A stretch of DNA of 64,000 bases from Streptomyces sp. D2-8 (lineage in GTDB: Bacteria; Actinomycetota; Actinomycetes; Streptomycetales; Streptomycetaceae), in assembly GCF_023184515.1 (NCBI RefSeq), contig NZ_JAAHBP010000026.1:62001-126000 (forward strand). Direction: 5' to 3'. Below the pieces are notes generated by a model. That model saw only the letters and a list, made by a program, of their open reading frames with translations. It was not told where the DNA came from and ran no database searches. The position numbers and the translations under genes are program-made. Positions 50,109-58,695 of this stretch are shown piece by piece. Every line of letters starts with the position of its first letter. Within the stretch, counting starts at the first letter, position 1.

Positions 50109-50684
50109 ATGGCTGTAAGCCTGTCCAAGGGTGGCAACGTCTCGCTCACCAAGGAGGCTCCGGGCCTGACCGACGTCACCGTGGGCCTCGGCTGGGACGT
50201 CCGCACCACCACCGGCACGGACTTCGACCTCGACGCCTCCGCGATCGCGGTCAGCACGCAGGGCAAGGTCTACTCGGACGCGCACTTCGTGTTCTTCAAC
50301 AACAAGCAGACGCCGGACAACACCATCGTCCACACGGGCGACAACCGCACGGGCGAGGGCGCCGGCGACGACGAGGCGATCAACGTCAACCTCGCCGCCC
50401 TCCCGGCCGACATCGACAAGATCGTCTTCCCGGTCTCGATCTACGACGCCGAGAACCGCAGCCAGAACTTCGGCCAGGTCCGCAACGCCTACATCCGCAT
50501 CGTCAACCAGGCCGGCGGCGCGGAGATCGCCCGCTACGACCTGTCGGAGGACGCGGCGACGGAGACGGCCATGGTCTTCGGCGAGCTGTACCGCAACGGC
50601 GCGGAGTGGAAGTTCCGCGCGGTCGGCCAGGGCTACGCCTCGGGCCTGGTCGGCATCGCCCAGGACTTCGGCGTGAACGTCTGA
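50109..50684 (+). CDS. terD: TerD-family tellurium-resistance/stress protein
   Basis: A 191-aa TerD protein. VSLSKGGNVSLTKEAPGLTD opens it; GWDVRTTTGTDFDLDASAI and NRTGEGAGDDEAINV provide the acidic calcium-binding loops, and YRNGAEWKFRAVGQGYASGL closes it. Streptomyces TerD proteins bind calcium and are linked to stress and development rather than only tellurite. ATG 50109 follows GAAGGGA. It is monocistronic: a strong terminator follows 24 bp after the stop. Confidence 0.95.
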   Translation: MAVSLSKGGNVSLTKEAPGLTDVTVGLGWDVRTTTGTDFDLDASAIAVSTQGKVYSDAHFVFFNNKQTPDNTIVHTGDNRTGEGAGDDEAINVNLAALPADIDKIVFPVSIYDAENRSQNFGQVRNAYIRIVNQAGGAEIARYDLSEDAATETAMVFGELYRNGAEWKFRAVGQGYASGLVGIAQDFGVNV

Positions 50685-50707
50685 CGGACGCCTGAGCGTT
50701 TCGCGGG

Positions 50708-50744
50708 GAAGCCCCCCGGGCCGGAGACCGGCCCGGGGGGCTTC
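50708..50744 (+). terminator. Strong rho-independent terminator after terD
   Basis: A perfect 17-bp stem, GAAGCCCCCCGGGCCGG at 50708-50724 with its complement at 50728-50744, and a 3-nt loop. No U-tract follows, as is usual in Streptomyces. It also separates terD from the convergent M1 peptidase gene. Confidence 0.92.
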
Positions 50745-50749
50745 GCCTC

Positions 50750-50795
50750 AGGGGCGCGGGGAACTGCGCGACCAGCCACAACCAACCCGCAGACG
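50750..50795. repeat. Copy D of the GGGGCGCGGGGAACTGCGCG repeat family
   Basis: AGGGGCGCGGGGAACTGCGC begins at 50750, continuing GACCAGCCACAACCAACCCG. It is inserted directly after the terD terminator. Confidence 0.7.
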
Positions 50796-50806
50796 TCATA
50801 GCGCCC

Positions 50807-52222
50807 TCAGGCCCGCTCCGGCTTCCCCTCCCCGTACAGCCACTCCTCCCAGACCCCCTCCAGGTCCGCCCCCGGCGCCCGCTCCTCCACATAGGCCGTG
50901 AAGTCGGTGGTATCGGCGTTCCCGTACCGGTACTTCGCCGCCCACCCCCGGAGGATCGCGAAGAACCGGTCGTCCCCGACGGCCTGCCGCACCTTCTGGA
51001 GCACCATCGCCCCCCGCCAGTACACCGGCGGGTCGGAGATCCGCGCGGCGCTCGGCGGGTCCGCCGGCGGAAACTCCCAGATCTCCTCCCCGGCCTCCTC
51101 CGTGTCGAAGTACTCGCCGGAGTACACCGCGTCGAACGTCTCCCGCGCGCTCTCCCCGCCGTGGTCCTCCTCCCACAGCCACTCCGCGTAGGTCGCGAAC
51201 CCCTCGTTGAGCCACATGTCCCGCCAGCTCCCGGGCGTGACGGAGTCGCCGTACCACTGGTGGGCGAGCTCATGGACGAGGAGCGTGATGTCGGGCGCAC
51301 CGGGGAACACCGGCCGGCTCTGGGTCTCCAGGGCGTAGCCGACGGAGGCCGCGCTGTCGACGACCGCGCCGGTGGTGGAGAAGGGGTACGGCCCGAACCG
51401 CCGGTCCGCCCACCGCAGCACCTCGGGGATCCGCGCGAGCACCGGCCGGCTCGCCGCCGCCTCGGCCGGGTCGACGGCCGTGTACAGGGGCAGGTCCCCG
51501 GCCCGGGAACGGCTGATGTCGAAGCGGCCGATCGCGAGCACGGCGAGGTAGCTCGCCATCGGCTCACCGGTGTGCCACACGAACGTCGTACGCCCCCGCG
51601 CGGTCGTCTCGCTCCGCAGCTCCCCGTTGGAGACGGCCCGCAGCCCCTTCGGCACGGTCACGGTGAGGTCGTACGCCGCCTTGTCGGAGGGGTGGTGGTT
51701 GCCGGGGAACCACGCCATGGACCCCGTCGGCTCGCCGAGCGCGAGTGCCCCGTCCGTGGTGCGCAGCCAGCCCTCCTGGGAGCCGTCCGGGTCGGTGACG
51801 GCTTCGGGCGCTCCGGAGTAGCGGACGGTCACGCGGAACGTCTCGTCCCGGTCGATGTCGCCGTGCGGCCGGACGGTCAGCTCCTGCCCGGCACGGTTCC
51901 AGCGGGCGGTCTCGCGGCCGACGGTGACCTTCTCGACCTCCATGCCGAGCAGGTCCAGGTTGAAGGCGGAGAGGTCCTTGGTCGCGCGGGCGGTGAGGGT
52001 GGCCGTGCCGGTGAGGTGGTGCGCATCGGGGTCGTAGGCGAGGCGCAGGCCGTAGTGGGTGACGTCGTAGCCGCCGTTGCCGGCCTTCGGGAAGTACGGG
52101 TCGCGGACGCCGGAACCGCCCGGGGTGCCGTGCACTCCGCCGCCGCACGCGCTTAAGGCGAGAGCCGAGGCGAGCAGGGTGGCTGCGGGCAGCGTGGGGA
52201 CAAGGCGTACAGATCGGGCCAC
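50807..52222 (-). CDS. M1-family zinc metallopeptidase lipoprotein
   Basis: A 471-aa secreted peptidase. The lipobox is LSAC, after the hydrophobic LPAATLLASALAL. The catalytic HELAHQWYGDSVTPGSWRDM supplies two His and one Glu, and NEGFATY, 18 residues after the second His, is the third ligand and completes the M1 HExxH-x18-E site. The N-terminal domain (GYDVTHYGLRLAYDPDAHHL) is the usual beta saddle. GTG 52222 is chosen: TAGGAT (52235-52230) ends seven bases before it, suggesting leaderless initiation. Upstream in-frame starts would run into the divergent gene's start. Confidence 0.9.
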   Translation of the reverse strand: MARSVRLVPTLPAATLLASALALSACGGGVHGTPGGSGVRDPYFPKAGNGGYDVTHYGLRLAYDPDAHHLTGTATLTARATKDLSAFNLDLLGMEVEKVTVGRETARWNRAGQELTVRPHGDIDRDETFRVTVRYSGAPEAVTDPDGSQEGWLRTTDGALALGEPTGSMAWFPGNHHPSDKAAYDLTVTVPKGLRAVSNGELRSETTARGRTTFVWHTGEPMASYLAVLAIGRFDISRSRAGDLPLYTAVDPAEAAASRPVLARIPEVLRWADRRFGPYPFSTTGAVVDSAASVGYALETQSRPVFPGAPDITLLVHELAHQWYGDSVTPGSWRDMWLNEGFATYAEWLWEEDHGGESARETFDAVYSGEYFDTEEAGEEIWEFPPADPPSAARISDPPVYWRGAMVLQKVRQAVGDDRFFAILRGWAAKYRYGNADTTDFTAYVEERAPGADLEGVWEEWLYGEGKPERA

Positions 52223-52259
52223 GATCGCGATCCTACGGGCGCGTGACACCATCACCTCC

Positions 52260-52760
52260 GTGCTCGACATCGGCTACGCCCTCTCCAACCGCTTCCCCGA
52301 CCCGCCGCAGACCGACTACCGCCGCGCGGACGTCCGGGCGCTGCGGCACGACCTGTTCTGCGGGGACGTCTACCTGGCGGACACCAAGACGGATCACGAG
52401 GTGTCCACAGCCTGGGGATGGGTGCCGGTACTCGACTTCGCGTGGGCGCTGTGCGACATCGTGGAGCGGATCGACCGGGACCCGGCCGGCTCGAGGGCGT
52501 CCCGGCCGCAGCGGGCCGAGCTGGACTTCACCGAGTCGACGGACCGGATGCTCTTCGAGCGCCGCTTCGGCTGGGTGGACATCGAGGCCGACTGGATGCG
52601 TGCGGAGGAGCCCGCGCTCACCGTCTCCCACTCCGCACTGCGCCGCGAGGCACGGGACTTCCTGCACGACCTGATCGCCGACCTCACCGACCTGCACGAC
52701 GACCTCGGGGACAACCCGGCCCTCTGGACCCTCCAGGCCCGCTTTCCCCGCCTCCCGTAG
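52260..52760 (+). CDS. Hypothetical protein, no recognised domain
   Basis: A 166-aa soluble protein. It opens with LDIGYALSNRFPDPPQTDYR and contains LFCGDVYLADTKTDHEVSTA, WGWVPVLDFAWALCDIVERI and REARDFLHDLIADLTDLHDD. It is acidic and alpha/beta-like. I do not recognise the family. The GTG start at 52260 lies 38 bp from the start of the divergent M1 peptidase, so the promoters overlap. It may be a conserved streptomycete protein. Confidence 0.7.
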   Translation: MLDIGYALSNRFPDPPQTDYRRADVRALRHDLFCGDVYLADTKTDHEVSTAWGWVPVLDFAWALCDIVERIDRDPAGSRASRPQRAELDFTESTDRMLFERRFGWVDIEADWMRAEEPALTVSHSALRREARDFLHDLIADLTDLHDDLGDNPALWTLQARFPRLP

Positions 52761-52772
52761 ACGCGGCCCCGG

Positions 52773-53450
52773 TCAGCCCTCCACCCGGATCCCCCACTGC
52801 GCCGCCAGCACCGGGGCCAGATCCAGCAGTTGGGCCGGGCTGATCACCGCCCCCGACAGCCGGTCCAGTCCGCGGCTGATCTCCAGGGACGCGGCGCCGC
52901 GCAGGTCGACGTCCGTGAGGGTCGCCGCGTGCAGGTCGGCGCCCTTCAGGGCGCAGTCGACGAACTCCACCCGCTCCAGGCGGGCACCGCCGAAGTCCGG
53001 CTCGACCAGGACGCAGCCCTCGAAGACGACGTCTCTGAGCCGGGCCGTGCGCAGGTTCAGATAGTCGATCTTGCCGCCGCGGATCAGCACCCGCTCCAGC
53101 ACCGCCCCGTGCAGCTGCGGTCCGCCGAGCCGGGCATCGGTCAGCTCCACGTCGCGCAGGGTCGCCTCGGCGAGGTCGGTGCCGACGCCCCGGACGCCGG
53201 TGAGGGCCGAGTCCAGGACACGGGCGTGCCGCAGCCGGGTCTCGTCCAGCGCGCAGCCCGTCAGGGCGCAGTCCATGAAGCGGGCGCCCCCTCCGTCCTG
53301 CCCGGAGAGGTCGGCCTCCCGGAACTCCAGCCCGTCGTAATCCCCGTCCGGCTCCAGCTCGCCGCCCTCGTACGGCTCCAGCACCGGCAGCCGCACCTCC
53401 GGTCGCCGCGCGCCCTTCACACCCGTACCGCCCGCCGCTCTCCTCGCCAT
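52773..53450 (-). CDS. Pentapeptide-repeat protein
   Basis: A 225-aa protein made largely of A(D/N)LxX repeats: FREADLSGQDGGGARFMDCA, LTGCALDETRLRHARVLDSA, ADLHAATLTDVDLRGAASLE. This predicts a right-handed quadrilateral beta helix, as in DNA-mimic gyrase-binding proteins (Qnr, MfpA), though the family is broad. The first 40 residues are basic. ATG 53450 is used. Convergent with the hypothetical gene at 52260 and divergent from the FAD oxidoreductase. Confidence 0.85.
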   Translation of the reverse strand: MARRAAGGTGVKGARRPEVRLPVLEPYEGGELEPDGDYDGLEFREADLSGQDGGGARFMDCALTGCALDETRLRHARVLDSALTGVRGVGTDLAEATLRDVELTDARLGGPQLHGAVLERVLIRGGKIDYLNLRTARLRDVVFEGCVLVEPDFGGARLERVEFVDCALKGADLHAATLTDVDLRGAASLEISRGLDRLSGAVISPAQLLDLAPVLAAQWGIRVEG

Positions 53451-53578
53451 GCCCCCATGCTGCACCCCGCCACTGACAACGGCCCTGACCTGCGCGGAGG
53501 TCAGTGATGTCACATTCCGGCGCCCTCGATCGGTCGTACTCCCAGAAGGCGGCCCCGACCCGAGGGAGATCCACAGTC

Positions 53579-54739
53579 ATGCACCGCATCACCGTCATCG
53601 GCGGCGGCTTCGCCGGTCTGACCGCGGCCATCACCGCTGCGGAGGCGGGCGCCAAGGTCACCGTCCACGAGGCCCATCACACCCTCGGCGGCCGGGCGCG
53701 CACCGCCGAGGGCCCGTACCGCACCAACGAGGGCCCGCACGCCCTCTACAACGGCGGCCCGCACTGGGCCTGGCTCAAGCAGCGCGACCTCATCGGGCCC
53801 CTCGCCCCGCTCCCGCCCCTGGAGGCGGCCCGGCTCCGCCTGCGGCACCAGGGCGTGCTGCGCCGCACCCCGCCCTTCCCGATGCTGAAGCTGCTGCGCC
53901 GCACGGGCCGGCGGGCACCCGTCGACGCCGACTTCCTGACCTGGGCGACCGGCATCGCGGGCGAGGAGGGGGCCCGGGCCGCCGCCCACTACTCCGCGGT
54001 CGCCCTGTTCCACCACGACCCCGGGTCGCTGTCGGCCGCGTTCGTGCAGGAACGGCTGCGCCGCGCGACCAAGCTGCCGCCCGAGGCGCACTACCCGCGC
54101 GGCGGCTGGGCGAGCCTCATCGACCGGATGGCCGCCCGCGCCTGGAACCTGGGCGTCCGGATGGAGACCCTGTCCCGCGTCGACACGCTCCCCACCGACA
54201 CACCCGTCGTCGTCGCCACCTCCCTCGACGCCGCCCGCCGCCTGCTCGCCGACGACTCCCTGACCTGGCCCAGCGGCCGCACCGCCCTCGTCGACCTGGC
54301 CGTACGCACCCGGCGCGGGGACGCCTTCGCGGTCTCCGACCTGGACGCGCCCGGCTGGCTCGAACGGTTCACCGCCCAGGACCGCAGCCTCGCCCCGGCC
54401 GGCGAGCAGCTGATCCAGGGTCAGATCCCCATCGCCCCGCACGAATCGAAGGCCGACGGCACCGCCCGTGCCGAGCAGCTGCTCGACCTGGGCTTCCCGG
54501 GCTGGCGCGAGCGGGTCACCTGGCGGCGCTCGTCGGTGGCGGGCGGCCGTACGGGCGCGGTCGATCCGCCCGGCACCAGCTGGCGCGACCGGCCGGCCGT
54601 GGACCGGGGCGACGGGGTCTATCTCGCCGGTGACCAGGTCGCTGCCCCCGGCGTGCTGTCGGAGGTGTCCTTCAACAGCGCCCTCACGGCGGTCTCCCTG
54701 GCCCTCGGCCGGCGCGAGCTTGACCTCAAGCATGCTTGA
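53579..54739 (+). CDS. FAD-dependent oxidoreductase (phytoene-desaturase-like)
   Basis: A 386-aa flavoprotein. The FAD-binding GxGxxG lies in ITVIGGGFAGLTAAITAAEA, followed by VHEAHHTLGGRARTAEG. The C-terminal GVYLAGDQVAAPGVLSEVSF is the second FAD contact typical of amine-oxidase/phytoene-dehydrogenase folds. The substrate is unknown. ATG 53579. Its last codons contain the -35 and half of the SoxR box of the next gene, so the two genes are likely read from different signals. Confidence 0.85.
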   Translation: MHRITVIGGGFAGLTAAITAAEAGAKVTVHEAHHTLGGRARTAEGPYRTNEGPHALYNGGPHWAWLKQRDLIGPLAPLPPLEAARLRLRHQGVLRRTPPFPMLKLLRRTGRRAPVDADFLTWATGIAGEEGARAAAHYSAVALFHHDPGSLSAAFVQERLRRATKLPPEAHYPRGGWASLIDRMAARAWNLGVRMETLSRVDTLPTDTPVVVATSLDAARRLLADDSLTWPSGRTALVDLAVRTRRGDAFAVSDLDAPGWLERFTAQDRSLAPAGEQLIQGQIPIAPHESKADGTARAEQLLDLGFPGWRERVTWRRSSVAGGRTGAVDPPGTSWRDRPAVDRGDGVYLAGDQVAAPGVLSEVSFNSALTAVSLALGRRELDLKHA

Positions 54740-54750
54740 GGTTGCAGGCT
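54720..54750 (+). promoter_or_regulatory. SoxR-type promoter with 20-bp palindrome
   Basis: ACCTCAAGCATGCTTGAGGT at 54723-54742 is a perfect palindrome and matches the SoxR box CCTCAAG-N4-CTTGAGG. It sits in a 19-bp spacer between TTGACC (54720-54725) and CAGGCT (54745-54750), the long spacer typical of MerR-family activated promoters. The start codon of the controlled gene is at 54785. Confidence 0.85.
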
Positions 54751-54784
54751 GATCGCACCGGACGCCCCCACCAGAGGAGTCGCC

Positions 54785-55768
54785 ATGCACGCCATCCGCC
54801 TGCACGCCTTCGGCCCGCCCGAGAACCTCACCTACGAGCGGGTCGAGGACCCCCGGCCGGGCCCCGGCCAGGTCCGCATCGCCGTACGCGCGGCGGGCGT
54901 CCACCTCCTGGACGCCGCCCTGCGCGAGGGCATGCGGGGCGGCCCGGCGAACGAGCGGGCGCCGCTGCCCACCGTCCCGGGCCGCGAGGTCGCCGGTGTC
55001 GTCGAGTCCCTGGGCGAGGGCGTCGCCGGGCTGTGGCTCGGCAAGCAGGTGGTCGCCCACCTCGGCTTCGTCCCCGGCGGCTACGCCGAACTGGCCGTCA
55101 CCGAGGTCGAGCGCCTGCACGAGATCCCAGGGAACCTGGACTTCGCCGAGGCCGTCGCCATGATCGGCACGGGCCGTACGGCGATGGGGATCCTGCAGTT
55201 CGCCGACCTCGGCCCCGACTCGGTGGCCATCGTCCCGGCCGCCGCCGGAGGCATCGGCACCCTCCTCGTGCAGTACGCCGGGAACGCCGGCGCGACGGTC
55301 GTCGGACTCGCGGGCGGGCCGGAGAAGACCGCGCGCGTGCAGGCGGGCGGCGCCGATCTCGCCGTCGACTACAAGGACCCCGGCTGGCCCGCGAAGGTCC
55401 GTGCGCACCTCGGCGGCCGGACCGCGACCGTCGTCTTCGACGGCGTCGGCGGCGACATCGCCCGCGAGGCCGTCGCACTCCTCGGCCCGGGCGGCAAGCA
55501 CATCGTCTTCGGCTGGTCCGGCGAGGGCATCCAGGACGGCGGCCCCTACCTCGTCGACGGCGTTTCCGAGGAGGTCCTCGGCCCGGTGATGCTGCGGAAG
55601 GCCGGGGGGTCCGACCCTCTGCGCACCCTCGAACTGCGCGCCCTCACCGAGGCCGCCGCCGGCCGGCTCACCCCCGCCGTACAGCGCTTCCCGCTCGCCG
55701 AGGCCGCGGCCGCGCACCGCGCGCTGGAGACCCGTGGCACGACCGGAAAGGTGGTTCTGGAGCCATGA
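54785..55768 (+). CDS. Zinc-type MDR quinone oxidoreductase-like protein, SoxR target
   Basis: A 327-aa medium-chain dehydrogenase/reductase. It starts MHAIRLHAFGPPENLTYERV. The NADPH-binding fold holds AAAGGIGTLLVQYAGNAGA. No structural-zinc Cys cluster is present, so it belongs with quinone oxidoreductase relatives. The SoxR box upstream suggests induction by redox-active compounds, matching a known SoxR-regulated oxidoreductase in S. coelicolor (SCO4266, from memory). Its stop overlaps a possible ATG of the exporter gene that follows. Confidence 0.9.
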   Translation: MHAIRLHAFGPPENLTYERVEDPRPGPGQVRIAVRAAGVHLLDAALREGMRGGPANERAPLPTVPGREVAGVVESLGEGVAGLWLGKQVVAHLGFVPGGYAELAVTEVERLHEIPGNLDFAEAVAMIGTGRTAMGILQFADLGPDSVAIVPAAAGGIGTLLVQYAGNAGATVVGLAGGPEKTARVQAGGADLAVDYKDPGWPAKVRAHLGGRTATVVFDGVGGDIAREAVALLGPGGKHIVFGWSGEGIQDGGPYLVDGVSEEVLGPVMLRKAGGSDPLRTLELRALTEAAAGRLTPAVQRFPLAEAAAAHRALETRGTTGKVVLEP

Positions 55769-55836
55769 CCCCACGCCGCCCGGGCGGCAACGAATCCGCG
55801 GATGCAGGCCGCTCCGATCCATGGTCTTCTGACGAG

Positions 55837-57339
55837 ATGAGTGCCACCCGGACCGGCGGTCAGGGCCCTCCCGTGGACACCGACCCGCGCCGCTGGTGGG
55901 GCCTGGTCGTCATCGCCCTGGCCCAGCTGATGGTCGTACTCGACGCGACCATCGTGAACATCGCCCTCCCCTCCGCACAGCGCGACCTCGGCATCTCCGA
56001 CGGCAACCGGCAGTGGGTCATCACCGCCTACACCCTCGCCTTCGGCGGACTGCTCCTGCTGGGCGGCCGGATCGCCGACCTGGTGGGCCGCAAACGGACC
56101 TTCGTCACAGGGCTGGTCGGCTTCGCCGCCGCCTCGGCGCTCGGCGGCGCCGCCACCGGAGCGGGCATGCTCTTCGGCGCCCGCGCGCTGCAGGGCGTCT
56201 TCGCCGCCCTCCTGGCCCCCTCCGCGCTGTCCCTGCTGACGACGACGTTCACCGACCCCAAGGAGCGCGGCAAGGCCTTCGGCATCTACGGCGCCCTGGC
56301 CGGCAGCGGCGCCGCGATCGGCTTCATCGTCGGCGGGCTGCTCACCGAGTACCTGGGCTGGCGCTGGTGCCTCTACGTCAACGTGCCCATCGCGATCGCC
56401 GCCGTGTTCGGCGCCCTCGCCCTGCTGCACGACCGCCCCGGCCACGCCGGCGCCCGCCTCGACGTCCCCGGCGTCCTGCTCGGCTGCGGCGGCCTCGTCG
56501 CGATCGTCTACGGCTTCAGCGAGGCCGAGTCCCTCGGCTGGACCGACCCGACGGTGCTGTCGCTCTTCGCCGCCGGCGTCGTCCTGCTCACGGTGTTCGT
56601 GTGGTGGCAGTCCCGGGCGCCCATGCCGCTGCTGCCGCTGCACATCATCCGCGACCGCGACCGCGCCGGCTGCTTCCTGACCATGGCCCTGGCCGTGGTC
56701 GGCATGTTCGGCCTGTTCCTGTTCATGACGTACTACCTCCAGGCCGTCCTCGTGTACTCCCCCGTCAAGACGGGCCTGGCCTTCCTGCCCCTCACGGCCG
56801 CGATCATCATCGGCTCGACCCAGATCTCCGCCCGGCTGCTCCCGCGCGTGCCGCCGCGGATGCTGATGGTGCCCGGCATGGTCCTGGCGGCGGGCGGCAT
56901 GGTGATCCTGACCCAGATGACGACGCACTCGTCCTACGCCACCGAGATCCTGCCCGCGCTCCTGCTGCTCGGCCTCGGCATGGGCCTGACGTTCATGCCG
57001 GTCTTCGCCACCGCCACCGCGGGCGTCGCCCCGCAGGACTCCGGCGTGACCTCCGCGACGGTCAACACCTCGCAGCAGGTCGGCGGCTCCATCGGCACGG
57101 CCCTCCTCAACACCATCGCGACGACCAGCACCGCCACGTACGTCACCGCCCACCTCACCGACCCGTCGGACCGCACCCGGGTCGTCCGGGAGGGCGTCGT
57201 CCACGGCTACACCGTCGCCATCTGGTGGGCCGCCGGCATCATGCTGCTGGCCGGCCTGATCGCGGGCCTGATGGTGACGAAGAAGGCCCCGAAACACGGC
57301 ACACCGGCGGACGCGCCGGTGCCGGAACCGGTGGCCTGA
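55837..57339 (+). CDS. DHA2-type MFS drug exporter (14 helices)
   Basis: A 500-aa transporter with about 14 hydrophobic segments. The helix-1 motif LMVVLDATIVNIALPSAQRD and the A-motif GGRIADLVGRKRTF mark the DHA2 drug:proton antiporter group, and PSALSLLTTTFTDPKERGKA follows. Helix 5 contains the GAAIGFIVGG-type C-motif. The start is ambiguous: ATG 55837 (MSATRTGG) or ATG 55765, which overlaps the previous stop and would couple translation. Linkage to the SoxR-controlled gene suggests export of redox-active compounds. Confidence 0.88.
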   Translation: MSATRTGGQGPPVDTDPRRWWGLVVIALAQLMVVLDATIVNIALPSAQRDLGISDGNRQWVITAYTLAFGGLLLLGGRIADLVGRKRTFVTGLVGFAAASALGGAATGAGMLFGARALQGVFAALLAPSALSLLTTTFTDPKERGKAFGIYGALAGSGAAIGFIVGGLLTEYLGWRWCLYVNVPIAIAAVFGALALLHDRPGHAGARLDVPGVLLGCGGLVAIVYGFSEAESLGWTDPTVLSLFAAGVVLLTVFVWWQSRAPMPLLPLHIIRDRDRAGCFLTMALAVVGMFGLFLFMTYYLQAVLVYSPVKTGLAFLPLTAAIIIGSTQISARLLPRVPPRMLMVPGMVLAAGGMVILTQMTTHSSYATEILPALLLLGLGMGLTFMPVFATATAGVAPQDSGVTSATVNTSQQVGGSIGTALLNTIATTSTATYVTAHLTDPSDRTRVVREGVVHGYTVAIWWAAGIMLLAGLIAGLMVTKKAPKHGTPADAPVPEPVA

Positions 57340-57371
57340 GGGACGGGTGGCGGCCGGACGAGTAGCGGCCG

Positions 57372-57413
57372 AAATCCACATGCTCCAAATCCACATGCTC
57401 CAAATCCACATGC
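57372..57413. repeat. 15-bp tandem repeat, 2.8 copies
   Basis: AAATCCACATGCTCC occurs at 57372-57386 and 57387-57401, with a third partial copy to 57413. It lies just upstream of the promoter of the kinase gene and is not in a reading frame I believe. Confidence 0.85.
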
Positions 57414-57432
57414 CGCACCCGGCGCGCCCCAC

Positions 57433-57446
57433 TACCGTGCCGGGAG
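57433..57446 (+). promoter_or_regulatory. Leaderless -10 of the kinase gene
   Basis: TACCGT at 57433-57438 ends seven bases before the GTG at 57446, with no Shine-Dalgarno between them. This supports GTG 57446 rather than ATG or GTG codons farther upstream. Confidence 0.45.
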
Positions 57447-58333
57447 TGATCGACATTCCCCGGGAACTGGCGGCATCACAGGAGAAGTTCAACGGCGAGG
57501 CGGGCCGCGCCTTCATCGCCGGACTGCCCGAGCAGACGGCCCGCTTCCTCGACCACTGGGACCTGAGACCCGACGGACCACCCATGCACGGCGTCTGCGC
57601 CCTGGTCCTCCCGGTGTTGTGCCGCGACGGCACCCCCGCGGTCCTCAAGCTCCAGATCCTCGACGAGGAGAGCGAGGGCGAACCGGTCGCGCTGCGCGCC
57701 TGGAACGGCGACGGAGCCGTCCGCCTCCTCGACCACGACGAGCCCACCGGCACCATGCTGCTGGAGCGCCTCGACGAGACCCGCACGCTGTCCCGGGTCC
57801 CCGACACCCACCAGGCCGTCGTCACCCTCGCGGAACTCCTCGCCCACCTCACGTCCTTCCCGGCCCCGCCCGGCCTGCGCCGCCTCGGCGACATCGCCCG
57901 GGCCATGCTCGACCGGACCCCGTGGGCCCTGGGCCGCATCCACGACCCCGAGGCCCGCCGCCTGGTCGCCGACTGCGCGGCCGCCGTACGCGAGGTCGTG
58001 GACGAGCCGGGGGACCGCCTCCTCCACTGGGACCTCCACGACGAGAACGTCCTCGCCTCCGACCGAGCCCCCTGGCTCGCGATCGACCCCAAGCCCCTCG
58101 CCGGCGACCCCGGCTTCGAACTGTGGCCCGCGATCGACAACCGCTACGCCGCCGACGACATCCTCTGGCGCTTCGACGCCATGACCGACATCCTCACCCT
58201 GGACCGCCCCCGAGCCCGCGCCTGGACCCTCGGCCGCCTCCTCCAGAACGCCCTGTGGGACATCGAGGACGCCCGCCCCCTCGACGCCGCCCAGCTGGAA
58301 ATCGCCCGCCGCCTCCGATCCCACGGGTGCTGA
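57446..58333 (+). CDS. Aminoglycoside 6-phosphotransferase/hydroxyurea kinase-like protein
   Basis: A 295-aa APH-fold kinase. The nucleotide-binding part has PAVLKLQILDEESEGEPVAL (ATP Lys and Glu) and TGTMLLERLD. The catalytic loop is LLHWDLHDENVLASD (HxDLHxxN, with the base Asp), and the metal Asp is in WLAIDPKPLAGDPGFEL. The family includes streptomycin 6-kinases, so resistance is possible, but many chromosomal members have unknown substrates. It is the last typical chromosomal gene before the tRNA remnant. Confidence 0.85.
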   Translation: MIDIPRELAASQEKFNGEAGRAFIAGLPEQTARFLDHWDLRPDGPPMHGVCALVLPVLCRDGTPAVLKLQILDEESEGEPVALRAWNGDGAVRLLDHDEPTGTMLLERLDETRTLSRVPDTHQAVVTLAELLAHLTSFPAPPGLRRLGDIARAMLDRTPWALGRIHDPEARRLVADCAAAVREVVDEPGDRLLHWDLHDENVLASDRAPWLAIDPKPLAGDPGFELWPAIDNRYAADDILWRFDAMTDILTLDRPRARAWTLGRLLQNALWDIEDARPLDAAQLEIARRLRSHGC

Positions 58334-58371
58334 CCGGTGCCGCCGTTCCTTCCCGGCCTGGAGCTCAACGG

Positions 58372-58560
58372 TCACCGGGCCGGGACGTTCCACTGGCCGG
58401 TGTCGCCGGCGAAGCCGCTGCTCATCGCGAACTGGACCTTCGCGATCCGGGAGTCGGCCAGGACCTCGAAGGTGATGACCCCCAGGACGCTGTCGCCTGG
58501 TGCGGCGGCGAGGGCTTCGCCGTCCTCCAGGCCGGTGAGGTCACGCCACAACTGAGCCCC
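58372..58560 (-). pseudogene. Possible remnant of a sigma-factor/NTF2-like C-terminal domain
   Basis: The minus frame contains ALAAAPGDSVLGVITFEVLA and SRIAKVQFAMSSG, which resembles the end of SigJ-type ECF sigma factors or other NTF2-like domains. Upstream the frame runs into the tRNA fragment and loses coding character. No promoter-binding domain is left. I regard it as a weak call for decayed DNA. Confidence 0.25.
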
Positions 58561-58613
58561 GAGACAGCCGCGCGGACCGCGCCCGGCGCCGCCGTCACAT
58601 CCGCTGACGACAA

Positions 58614-58646
58614 AACCCCAGGTCAGAGCACACCTGACCTGGGGTT
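58614..58646 (-). terminator. Terminator of the tRNA remnant
   Basis: AACCCCAGGTCAG at 58614-58626 and its complement at 58634-58646 form a 13-bp stem with a 7-nt loop. Read on the minus strand it follows the tRNA 3' end by seven bases and is followed by TTTT, a classical terminator. Confidence 0.85.
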
Positions 58647-58653
58647 CCAGCGG

Positions 58654-58695
58654 AGCCCCCTGTCGGATTCGAACCGACGACCTACGCATTACAAG
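58654..58695 (-). tRNA. 3' fragment of tRNA-Thr(TGT): integration-site remnant
   Basis: On the minus strand: anticodon loop CTTGTAA, the 3' half of the anticodon stem TGCGT, then T-arm GTCGG-TTCGAAT-CCGAC and acceptor AGGGGGC with discriminator T. The 5' half (acceptor, D-arm, left anticodon stem) is absent, since the bases before CTTGTAA do not pair with TGCGT. This 42-nt block is what a tyrosine-integrase element leaves at one end after inserting at the tRNA 3' half. Confidence 0.75.
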
